From: Stercorarius parasiticus
Taxonomy: Eukaryota > Chordata > Aves > Charadriiformes > Stercorariidae
Length of the DNA stretch: 64,000 bases
Reading direction: 5' to 3'
NCBI GenBank assembly: GCA_013396915.1
Contig: VWZL01000192.1
Coordinates: 124,001 to 188,000, forward strand
Shown: in pieces, positions 50,292 through 62,418 of the stretch
Layout: every line of letters begins with the position of its first letter
How positions within the stretch are numbered: position 1 is the first letter of the stretch
Made by a program: the position numbers and the translations under genes
The notes under the pieces: generated by a model
The model's input: the letters and a program-made list of their open reading frames with translations, nothing else
Databases searched by the model: none
What the model was told of the DNA's origin: nothing

Positions 50292-53200
50292 TATTTTTCT
50301 TTCTCTCTCTTTTTTTTTTCTTTTTAACACTCAGATTCCCACATGTCAGACTTCCTGGAGTCCAAATGACATAGTTAAGCTGATTTGAAGAAGAATGAAC
50401 AACCCTTTCCCTATTTTTTTCCCCTTTTCTGGCAGAAGTTAATAACTTGTGACCTACCACTCACACCTTCAGTTTTGTTTCCTTTCAGGTCTTTTTCAGA
50501 GTTCTGAGAAATTTTCCCAGTTAAGCCTTTCTTGAGAATGGTATCCATCTCAATTTCTCTCTCCTCTTCCTCAGAAAATTTTAAATAAAATAAAATAAAT
50601 CATGGCTTTCTGTATGTTCAGTGAAGATGAGGACAAACACTTCCATTTTCTAAACATAGGTGTAATTTTTATGTATGTGAACAGTTGAAAGGAACTAACA
50701 ATTTAAGTCATAACATTACACAAGACCTAAATAGCAGAGACCAAATATTTTCATGTCTGTTTGGAAAGGGCATCTTGAATATAAACAACGATAAATAGCT
50801 AAGAAATGTCTGGTGGCTTTGGCCAAATATGGATGATCAGAACCAAAGTTGGAATTTCCACACAGAGAAATTTCCACTCCATCAACATTTATTTTCAGTC
50901 TGGTTTGGGACAAAAAAGTCACATTTTTGGGGAAAGGAAAAGAATCTCATGAATACTTCAGTCAGAAACGCTGAAATATATTTGTGTGACTTTGGCTTTC
51001 AGTTGCTCTCAGCTACGCTCTTGTGAAGTTAGAGAAATTGTAGCTTAGGTGAGTCATGTCCAGCATTTCAGCATGAGTTTTTTTTTGTCGTAACTACATT
51101 TCTCATGAAGCCACGTGTCCCTGCTCAAGGAATGGTTTCTTCATTTGTGAATCAAGTTCCAGCTTGTTGGGCCATGTCACTTAATCTAAAACAGGAACTG
51201 CAGGAGGGACAAGTACTGTTGCAGCTTTATCTTAGAAAAAGCTCTTACACAAACTCCCACCTGGCTGGGAATCACTTTTCACCCCTCTTTCCTCCTTTCC
51301 TTTGCACCTGGCTCACATTTTCCTTTTTCTTTTCCCTACTTGTCCTTGGGGTAGGACATGAAGGTGTCATTGGCACTGGTAATTATTGACTGGTATAATG
51401 CAATTACCAAGGCGTATCACCAGCCTGTCAATGAAGTCATACCTTTTAAACGCACAGTTTATTATTTAAAGGCATATAATGAACCTAAAAAACAAGTAAG
51501 CTGTGGCTGTAGTTTTCTTTCTTTGGATCAAAGGAATTGTAGTTCCATGTAAATGAATGAATTTAGGGAAAAAACACTGAAAAACAAGATTAAAATCTCT
51601 GTGATATTTCACAGGTGACAGAAAACAAGAGCAACATTTAATATATTTTCTAGCCGCTTACAACCTATTTTCTTTTAAAGAAAATCACTCACTGTGTTAA
51701 AGAAAGAAGGGAAATAAAAATTTTGTTGCTGTTGGATTTGACTTTTTCTTTCTCTTGGTGTTGAAGAAAATGAGAAGAGAAATCTGTTTCATGTCTCTTT
51801 CTGTGATTTTCATACAACTTAACTAGATTATTAGAAATGTTCGGTAATAATCTGTAGATGAAAGGAGCGTTAACTCTTGAGTCTTTATTATGATTAAGGC
51901 TTGAAGTCATTTGAAAATTGTATGTGGAACATGATCTATTACATCTTATGGCAAATAGGAGCCCATATATTTAGGCTACAGCTAAAGAGTACCATCTGCC
52001 TATGTATTGAAGAACTAATTGCTAGCAAAAGAGAAACGAATATGTTTGTGACTTTGTATGGTAAACTCTGCAGTAAAGAGAATAAGGTCCTGATGTGGAA
52101 AATTGGAAACTCACTTGTTCTGCAGAAACAAACCATTCTTCTGTGAGGAGTAACAGTAGAGATCTTTTTCTTTTTATATCCTGAGACAGAAGGCAAGTCC
52201 AAGACTATATGATTTTAAGGTGAATTTCCAAACTCATTACTGATAAGTTGGTTTAATAGATGTTGTCGGTAATACTGCCAACAGCAAAGATGCTCTGGCA
52301 ACAAACCTGCTCCTGTTGAAGTCAAAGGGAAAATTCCTTAACCTGTAGTATCCATCTTGGTATTTATATATTGTAGAAATGAGCCAACCCCCCAGATTTA
52401 AAAGTGGTATTTGAACTTCCCTAAATTCAGGCTTAACTTGTTACTGGGCTTTAGGTTCTGCTTGCAGGGAAGCCAGACTGATGCCATTTGAAAACTTCAG
52501 ATCTGGATCCAGTTTTTAATTTAATGTACTCTCGACACGTCAAGTTGTTCAGTTCCAAGATTTTAGTTCAGGTTTTTCTATTCTCAGTTTTATAACTTCA
52601 TACGTACAATTATTTGAAGTCTCTAAAATGATTAATGTGCATGCAACCCTGTGAAAACATTCTTTGGTGTTTCTCCAATTTGTGGTTTCATACATGAAAA
52701 TAAGAAGCAAAGAAGAATATTATACTTTGCTTGCACTACAGCAAGTAACACTAGACATGTAAATACAGCCCCGAACACAGCAAAAATTATTCAACTGTAT
52801 TTGAAACACTGTTTGTGGAGCTCAGCTTCGTTTTACTAAAGCAGCTGTTGGAATTCTATGACTTTAAACAAATAATTCACCTCTATGAGGAAAGAAACCT
52901 GGGTAAATTCTTCAAGTGATGTAAGCTGCTATTGTGAGAGTTACAGGAATTATTACCCAGAGCCTTTTCACAAAGCTTTGGTAAGACAATTACTTAGTCA
53001 TGTTTAAACATCTCACAAAAGGGTCCTTAGGTGCAAGAAAAAATCATGGTTAACAGACAAGTAGATAAAGCAAATATATCTGGAACTGAGGAACCATAGG
53101 TATGAGGTTCAATAGATGTATGTGTACACACAGCACTCACAAACATGCATAAACATAACCCATAGACATTCTGGAAAAGAGCAATTTAGAAAAGACCTTC

Positions 53201-56200
53201 AAACAATGTGAAGGTTATTTTGTACATAAGACCATTTTCTGTATAAGTTGCTAAAGTGCAGGATACAGTTCTGGCATGTAGAATCTGTAGATTATTAAGT
53301 CTGAGGAGAAGCTAATGTTATTCAGATATATGACATCACTAAGACTGATCTGAAATAATATGTGAAATTCCGGTATGCATAGCTAAACCAGGATGTGGAG
53401 AAATTGTAAAGTGTTGACAACTACAGAATAATTTGAGTTCACGATCCAAACCAAAAATGTCCAGTCTTCAGTGAAGTTCTTTAACCTCTGCTGCAGACAC
53501 TCATGCAAGATGATTGTAGCAGCTTCTCCAGTGCTTAAGATTTTTAAAATATGACTACTGTTGATCACTTTGGTCTGCCATTTGCTCTTGTAGTGTAGAT
53601 GTATGAGGATAGTCTTTCCAGTTGCTTCTCCTACAATCTGCAAGAATTTTTCCCACCCTCCTGTTCCGAACCTCAGCCCAGAATGCCATCATGTAATCCC
53701 TGATCTCAGTTAGATGGAGGCAAAAATGTTGTTTGACAAGTTAGAAACACATACCTTTGGCCCATCAACTCACTGACAGCTCCCGGGTCCATGGCATTTC
53801 TTTGCTAACCCCAACAATATACCCCGTAGATGATGATTATGTGTACAGGGCAGACAGAGTCTATTGGCAGTGGAGAAGTATCATGATAACCAGAGTTCCC
53901 AGGTGGCAGCTGGATCTTGGATGTCTAGCCCGGAATAAAAAATTTACTGGACCCTACTCTATGGGCATATGTTGAGTAGGAGACGAACTGTGTAGATGCA
54001 TAAATAATTTCCCAGTCTTCACAAAAAGTGGTGTAACACCCACATGGAAACATGGAGCAGTTGTAAACTTATAAGGAGATCCTCCTAGTCAAATGGTACT
54101 CAAAATTATAGATAAGTCTGCAAGAAAACCCCAAAAATCTGTTTCGACTGCCGTCTTCATCCACAGCCAATGCAAATCCTGGACCATACCCAGGTATAAG
54201 GTAAGACTGCCTGGAGCCAAAGATATCTCAAAACTCCCAATACAGTCAGCACTTCCTGACCCCACTCTGCTCAAACTCCTTTTCCACAAAAGAAAGAGCA
54301 GATCAATACCTAGTTAGTTTATGCATTTATGCACAACTCTCTAATATCAGTCTATAGATACATTTGTGGCAATGCATTAATATTGACATGGACTCCACTA
54401 AAATGGAATGAAGTACTCGAGGCAGTGAGGACACTGAAATCACACAAATGCGACTGTGCAAAAGATAAATAATGTCGAGCCTGTTTAGTGGACTCCAAAT
54501 ATTAACACAGTATCGCAAGCCATGTAAGCCTTCATACCCTTCAGCACATCTGCTCTTTTGTGTAAGTTATGGATAGCTTTTTGTTCTGCGTGCTCTGGGT
54601 GTTCTGGGTTTAACTCACTATTGACGGGTTATTAGTTGAGCTATTCAGTTGGAAACTGTCATTTTTAAGTTCCCATTCAATGTGTGTCATATGTCTTTCT
54701 TAAGAGAAGTTATAAATCTTGATTAAAATTGATTAAAATACTGTTGAATGCACTATTAGGGTGCCATTCTGGATTTACATTACTGGAAAGGAGAGCAATA
54801 TTTGATGCTAAGACACCAAGGTGAGGATAGAACTTCATTTGATGTGAGTACAGCTCCAGCAAAGCATGTGAGTGTACCCCATATTATGGGTCCCCTCTAC
54901 ATTTCATCCCTCCGCTCCCACCCAGAAATTCAGCTTCCGTGTTGGAAATTTCCATTCTCCCAAAGCGTCTCCCCTGCAGGTTTGCACTGGTTTGAAGCAT
55001 GTCTAACATGGCAATTGAGAGGTTTGTTGGGTTCACCTGCAGCACTGAAAGCAATTTTACTTTCATACTTGATGTTCTTGTGCACATCTGACCAGAGTAG
55101 CCGAATGCACAAGTTGTAATCTTTCCAAAAGCAGTAGGTTGATATCAAAGACTTTGCAGTGAAGCAAGGAATTGTGGCAATACTTCAAGGAACAGGTTTG
55201 CAATTAACTGTTAAATACAGATTGAAGGAATGCCCCGCTTGGTTGCTGCAGGCTTTCCTTGTGCGCCAGCGATGACTGAATCTAAAGCACAGAGCATGGC
55301 AAGATGATAACCTGTTAGCAGGGGGAAAAAAACAGGGGAGAATTATTGAGTAGTTGATAACATGCAGGCTGCTTAATGGTTTCAGAATACTGCACAAAAT
55401 AACAAATCAGACTGTCTGAATTAGAATTCTGTCAACAAAAAAAAAATGAAAAGGGAAGGAAAATAACCAACTCACATTGTGTACATGTGAGGTTTCTTTA
55501 AAAAATGGAAGTGAACAAGAAATTGCTCAGCCCTACAATCTCATTCAGTCGTTGAAGGAAAGTACAGATGGCTGTGTATATGATTTAGAAAACAAACCAA
55601 AACAAAACACTTTGCTGCAAAAAAAAAAAAAAGAGTAAACTGAGATTGCTTTTATAGTTGGTGATGTAATCTGGGGTCTTGTGCGCTCAGTGGTTTTAGT
55701 TTTAGGACATATGGAACAGAATATTTTGATTCAGTTTTCTGTCCCATTCTTTAATTATTAGACTTGCCTGTTTGCACTGTAAGCTCCTATTTGGATGGAA
55801 AGCTCCCTTGTGCAAGGGATGTCTTTGGTGTAGAGCACTTTGTAGCATAATCAGACACTGATTTCAGCTTGATGTGGCTATTGTATAGGAGGCCATGATT
55901 TAAGATATAGACCAGGTGTAACTGGGCTTCCAAGGATTCACTTCTCCAGCAAAAAGAGAGAGAAAGCCTCAAGGCAGGTTCTAACTTCATGCTCATGGTG
56001 ATAGTTTTGTTTACATCAAAACCTCTGACCTTGTTACTTGTCATTAGTACTTGTTACAGCGTGTCCTGTGCTACTGTGAACTTTCAGTATTTACTGAAAA
56101 AAATTTTTTATTATTATTTTATTTATTTACACAAAGAGTATCTTCCTCTTTTTGGTAGTATGTCCCAATGAATGAGCATGCCTATAATGAGAGTGATCAT

Positions 56201-56734
56201 CAGCATTTCTGAAGGGCTTTTAAATTTTTGTAGTGCCACTCTTCTATGTATCCGAAGATGTAAAACAGGAATTTTGATACCTAAAGAATTTTTAAATTTT
56301 AGACACTCTTGGATTTCTGTGACGAGCCACTCCTGAGGGTCACAGAGCCTCACTATGTGAGCAACTATTACATTTGAGTGGAAAGGAAATGTCTGAAAAT
56401 GCATTAAAAATCACAGAGAAATAGGACCTGAAATAGGAGTTTGTTCTTGCAGATGTTGCTCTCCAGACTAAAGCCAACTTTTCAGAGGGCTGAGCATTTG
56501 CGAAGGATCTTCAAAACCAATTAGCATCAGCAGGATTTGCAAAGAGTTGCTCAACATGTGTCAGGTTTTGGCACCAAGTTGTTAATGTTATTTGCTTAAG
56601 CAAATATTGTTCCTGGGCAGTTCATGATTTGGCATGAATCTGAAGATCAGCGCTGAAAAAATAGAGAAGTTTATAGTGAAAACTTATGGTGATTTCTCTA
56701 CTTTCAGAACTTGGAAATCACACAGACAAAGAAG
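50292..56734. other. Non-coding stretch
   Basis: It includes a CT/T-rich tract at about 50294-50326, a GATCTCAGTT 10-mer at 53702-53711 and A runs at 55436-55446 and 55619-55632. Short ORFs (up to 105 codons at 54802-55119) have no domain. Confidence 0.5.
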
Positions 56735-56802
56735 GGTCATAGCTGGCCCTGCTTCAACCAGGATGTTGGACTAGACGATTTCCAGTTGAATTATCCTATG
56801 AC
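56735..56802 (+). mobile_element. Decayed CR1 tail
   Basis: GCTGGCCCTGCTTCAACCAGG, then TGTTGGACTAGACGATTTCC and ATTATCCTATGACC, matches the CR1 3' phrase GGCCCTGCTTGAGCAGGGGGTTGGACTAGATGACC. The tail has lost the ATTCTATG form and the fragment is under 70 bases, so it is older or more decayed than the other four copies. Confidence 0.7.
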
Positions 56803-58070
56803 CATACAAAAGGTTGCATATAGACTACCTGTTGTGCCATTGGCTGAGCTAATTGTCAGCCTCACCTGAAAAGTGGAGTCAACTTTGAATCATGTCCTTC
56901 AAAGAGCAAACCTCACTTCTTTGGCATTCACATCCCAGGAAGCTAACTGATTTTCTACCATTTGTTCAGGAAAGTCTCTTCTGAGACAGGACCCTCCCAA
57001 AGTTCTATCTGAATGACAGGGTTCTTGTCATTGTTACTATAGGCCACCTGACAGTGCAGTGTTCTGTAAAGATCAGGATTTGATTTCTTCCTCTCATCCC
57101 ATTTTTGTGTGTCTATGCTATCCCCAAGTTCTTGACCCAAAGGGTGTGTGCCAATATCAATAAGTACCACCCAAATTCAACATATGTACTCAAAACTGGG
57201 CATTTGCTGCATAACTAAATGTCAATAGTTGCTGATATTTGGAATCAGAGCCCATGCAAAGAAAGTTGTTGAATGAATGACTCAGTTTAGATTGTACCTT
57301 GCACTCTTGCTTTCTGTGGAAACACTTACTCATAATTCTGTTGAAAACATGACTTTTCAATAAGTTTTGCTTGGAACTTTGGCTTTTAAGTGTTTTTATT
57401 GTCATCGGAATCAGTGTTGATGGTAGATTTGCCATTTAGTTCAATATAAAATATTCTTCTAACTTTAGAGAGCTTTATTTTGTTTAATCGGAGAAGTCAG
57501 ACACTCAAGCCAGGGAATTAATTGGAAATTGTTAACAGCTAAATTCAAGTTGAATTCAGGGGTTCTTGTGCTTCAGCTCTGCTGTCTACCAGAACAGATG
57601 TTCAACTGCTCCTAAAGGTCCAAACTTCAAAACTACTTTACATTCTTGAGTGGAAAATACAAATATCCCCAGTGGAGCTATGGTCTGGTCATGAAGGAAA
57701 TGATTAAGGCAAAGCTTTCACTTTAATTTTTTATGTGGAATCTTTACAGGATTTACTCCTCTCCTGTGCAAGTAGGAGTAGAAACATGGTACTGATTAGA
57801 ACAGCTCTTGAGCTATTCTGCCAAAACATGGGAAACTGGAAGAAGGAAGAAGGCGGAGAAAGAAAACACAGGGATAGTATGGAGAGAGATCATATGGGTC
57901 AAAAAAAAGTGAAGAGAACAGTTTAATATGTGATTATTGTCCTTCTCCATTTGATTGAAGTGACTGTCTTGGGACCTGTGCCAAAATAATTTTGCTAGAT
58001 TTGGTGTGTGCAAATATACATGTGGAAGAAGCTTTATGATCCAGAATTATTTTTAAGTTTTATTTCCTGA
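56803..58070. other. Non-coding stretch
   Basis: No gene or repeat family was recognised. Confidence 0.5.
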
Positions 58071-58121
58071 CCTCTCTTTTCCTCTTTCTTTCTTTTTTTT
58101 TCTTTCTTTTTTTTTTTTTTT
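58071..58121. repeat. 51-base pure pyrimidine tract
   Basis: Continuous C/T with CTTT units passing into T runs, broken only at the end by AAATTT. It is a homopurine-homopyrimidine mirror-like tract with triplex potential, and it resembles a (CTTT)n microsatellite. Confidence 0.85.
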
Positions 58122-59661
58122 AAATTTATTTGCTGATATTACCGTCAAAAGAAAGTCTTGGTAGATTCCTTGGAATGAAAGATATGATGGTAGATGAACT
58201 TATGTTTTCTGGTAAGAAAGGACTGGTCTGCAGCATTTTCCCTTTCAAAATTAGATCTTTCCCTCCATTATTTAAGCTAGAGGTAAGGATTCTTCACTCT
58301 CTTTTACATGGGGAGTAAAACAAGGCAAAGACCAACCTTTTTAAATGCTGGGTGAACTACAGGTATGAAGCAGTCTTAAAAACATAGCCCCAGCTATGAG
58401 CCTGAAAAATCTGACCTTGAGCACTGCTGAAAATGCAGTTTGTCAAGCAGTGACTTGCCTGAATGCCAGTAAACCAGAAGATCAACAAGCGGTTTGGCTG
58501 CAGGATCCCATGGTCAAACCTCCCGCTTAGCTGCAGCCTCAGCATGAGTGTACCGGGAGGAGCATGGCGTACAGCGAGCCCTTCAGGGGGGATGCTGTGA
58601 GGCACTTGACCTTCTCTTTCCTCAGGCCAGCAGTTTCACCTTTGCTTATCAGATCACCAATACCCTGAGATGCTTTACCAAAGGAGTGTTAAGTTTTCCG
58701 GAGAATCTTTGACAACCCATCATGGCCATGCAACCATTGTTGTTAGCAGGGTAGCCTTGGGTGAAAGGCAACATCGCTAGAAACTCCAAACTGTAGTATA
58801 TGTAGCTAAATTGACATAAGGCTATCAGATTAAAAAAAAATAAATCTTTTTCTCTCTCTATACGCACACACATACACATGGCCAAAAATAATGAATGCTA
58901 TTTGTTTCTCTGACCAGCTTTCTTTAACTGTTTAACTACAAGGTTGTCCAGGGGCTAACGCCAAGAAATTCCTACCTAAATGCCTATGCAATGTGCCGGC
59001 ATTTCATAAAGTCTGAAAACTGTATTGTCAACAGTTAGCCTGAGATAAATGGCAGGCTGGAGTTTTAGATCATGTTCCCAATCACTTGCTAACTGCAGCC
59101 AGTCACTGAATTGTCATGTTCCGGAGATTGCTTTCACATTCTTGTGAATTAGTGTAGCGTGTGTCAGCATTCCTTAAGAGGTATCGTTCAGCTCAGAAGC
59201 TTTCAGCCTGCTATGAGCTCCATCCTCCTCTGAGCAGGAGTTCAGTAGATGCAATACCACTTCTTTGGGGAAGAGAGTGATCAATCATAATCATGCTTTA
59301 GTGTCTCACTTGCAGAAACAGCGAGAGTGGTATCTATTGACTAGGCTTTCTGGAAGAAAATGAGAAAACATATTTAAACGTCAAAGTACAGAGTTTGATC
59401 TCTTCTTGAATCTAATTTTTTCTCAGTTCAGAGGTACCTGGATTGATTGTGTTGGGTCATCTCAAATAGTCCTATAAAATAAGGTCCCACAAAGGGTGAA
59501 GGGACAGATGCAGAGTTCCTAGCTTTGAATATCAGTAGTGCTTGCACCCACAGCTGAGCTAGTCTCCCTCAACCGCCTTTATAGCTGAGTTGAAAAAATA
59601 AAGGTGATATTGGGGCATAATTTTTCACATCCTAAAGTAGCTGCAAAAATAAACCAGTTGG

Positions 59662-59682
59662 CTCCATTGCTAATCAATGGAG
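59662..59682. repeat. Small inverted repeat of the CTCCATT/AATGGAG type
   Basis: CTCCATTG (59662-59669) and CAATGGAG (59675-59682) form a perfect 8-base stem with a 5-base loop, followed by TCTAAG. The layout matches the debris at 23843-23863, so both may be relics of one old palindromic repeat. Confidence 0.45.
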
Positions 59683-62365
59683 TCTAAGCAAACTAGCTCA
59701 GATGCAGAAGTCTACATTAAAGATGCCCAAGATAGCGATACTTCCCATTTCATTCAAGGAAAAGTGTCCCCCCTCTTCCTGATGTCGTTCACATTACCAT
59801 GTGCATTACTTCTTGAGAAGGACCCTAGCTACAGGCAGTAGTGAGAAAGTAATTCCTGTCTTCTGGAAGCAGCGCGGTTAGACTGTGCAGAGAGATGGAG
59901 AGGGAAACAAATTGAAAAGTGTTCTAAAGAGAAACAGAAACAAAGAACAAGCCAGGCAGAACCTAATTCTGCAGCATCATAATTACCACACTCTGAAAAA
60001 AAAAGGTAGGACTCCTCACAGCTGCTCCACGCATGCTAGAACATTTCTGTCCTCAAGCAAATTATCATCAGTGCATAGGTGACATTAGAAAGAGACACAG
60101 CATGACCCTTCCAAGTGAATGTCACGAGCCCTGCACTAAGATCATGATTTTTCTTGCAGTTTAACCTTGCTGTTGCAGATGTTGCCCAACGTCAGGAGAT
60201 ATTGTGCCAAATATCTTCTGGCCTGGAGACTACAGACGAATTTCCTAGGAGACTGAAGTAGCAACAAGCTAAATTAGGAAATGAACACTTAGTTTTCCAG
60301 TGCTTAGGCAAGTGATCTAGCCTAAAGGTTACGATATAAATGCCAGGGTGACTCTGCCAGTCACAAAGTAGTAGTCATCTATGCTTCTTCCAGGGCTTTT
60401 AGGCCTGTTGATTCATGTCAGGAATGCTCTGATGATGCCTGACAGTCAGGCCTCTTCATGAGACCTGGGCAGAGGAGCAACTCATGTTGACTGTGAAGCT
60501 GTCTAGACACAAGCCAGTGTGGTTCTATGCTGTCTTGCCAGGAGAAAAGCAGTTCTGGGCACGTGTAGTCTCAAGCGCCTGGACAACTTAAACCAAAGTA
60601 AGTGAGGTGAAGCTGAGTGACCCCTAGTGTTAGGAAGAAGATTTTAGGATGACAGTTCGGGATTTGGGAACACAAATTCCTTTCAGTCTCTCTGCCTGAT
60701 TGATTGCACGGAGATGGACTACAGTCTCCACACTGCTGTATGCAACTGGACTGTCTCTGACATCAATGGGAACATACTTATCTCAACACTGAGTGATTTA
60801 AAAACAACCAAGCCCTTGTGATTAGGCAAAGCAGATATAGGGACCGTTTTGCCCACCCTTGCAGTGGAACCCAAGATACATGAGATAAGCTAGCAAGAAA
60901 CAGCAAAATGCCCCATGTGTGTTTTGAAACTGGCTGATGGCCAGGAGATAGCACAGGAGGAACCAGAATGGACTTTGGTCCAAAGACTAGAAAGAGACAT
61001 GACCACCATACATGCATGTGAAGTCTCAGTGTCCTCTACAACTACACATGGGCAAGGTGTGGAGAATTTCACATGGTGAAGAATCAGCTTTAGTTTGCAA
61101 CTGCCCTTGGAGCAGTAACAATCCTTTCTACACCATTTTGTAGAGAGTGGGCCCTGCTGCTGTTTGAAGTGTGTGTGGATTTTTTTGGAGGCAGAAAGGG
61201 AGAAACATCTACAGAGGGGTATTGCAGGGGCTAGAGTGGGGGCTGGTTGTCAATAAAGCCATTTAAGGGCATGTTGGCCTCTTAAAGAAGACACGTTTCA
61301 CCTTCACCTTAGACCAATCTCAACCCACCTTCCCAATGATGTAGAGAAATCTTTAGCCCGGCATCACAGTGCCATAAAGGAGTAAATGCAGGGTAAGTGG
61401 AATTTGTCAACCTCTGGGTTGAAAGTTCACTTTTATTTCTTGCACAAGTTACGTTGCCTGAGTTTTTTATTTCCCACATGTTTCTAGTTGTAGTGGAAGG
61501 GACTGTGACTGAGATCCAGACCTGATGGACTGTGAACGAGAGCATGAGTGTGAGGAGAGAGAAGAAAAACTCACAGCAGCTGCAAGCAGAGAGCTGGGGT
61601 CTGAGACCTGTCGGGATTAGATAGAAAGGTAAGAGGCATGGTTTCTGTGCTGAATCAATTTTTTCCATTGGAGAGAAAATGAGTCTGACATTCTTATGCT
61701 TTGGAAAGGGCTTTTTAATGCACTGCTGGGTAAGCTGGGCCCTTTGACATGCCTGGTTGGCAACTGGGAAATATGGCTGTGCCTAGACACAAGGGACATC
61801 AGAATTTGTTCTTCTCCCCACACCGGGACTTCAGCATCTTTCACAGAAGGATAAGAGTTTTTAAAGAGTGGTAGTTAAAGGTAGAAACACAGAAGAAAAA
61901 AAAATAGATAACAGAGTTAAGATCACCTCGCAAGAAGTAACCACGGTTCCAGTCACTTTGGTGAAAGTTTATGAAGCTGAAAGTGCCTGTTTCCTCAAAC
62001 TGACGTCCTTCAAAAATGTGCTGGGGTGGGAAAGAGGTGGGGGAAGAGTTGTGATCTCAATGTTGCAATAAATCATGTAACAGGCCTGTTCAACCCGGTC
62101 CTTCAATATTTGCGTATTAAGCTTAAAAGAAAAGTAGCCTAACTTATGTAACAAATTTGAAATATCTATCTTGTATTACACCTACCAGAACAGACAGTTG
62201 TTGATTCCTCTGAAATACCATGAAAAAGGCATATTTATGACACAATGTTCTCTATCCAATATGCTTAGCATTCCCTAATAGCAAGCTTCATATTTTCTAA
62301 TGGAGGTTTGACATTTGGGGTACTATAATTTTCAAGCTTTTTTCATGGTTTTAAGTAGTTGAAGG

Positions 62366-62418
62366 ATGAAGAACAGAAAAGAAAGAAAAAAAAAAGAAAA
62401 GACAGACAGGAAAGCAAA
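62366..62418. repeat. Purine-rich (GAAA)-like tract
   Basis: Runs of GAAAA and GAAAG with a poly(A) centre at about 62386-62395, interrupted by a few C bases. Simple sequence. Confidence 0.75.
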
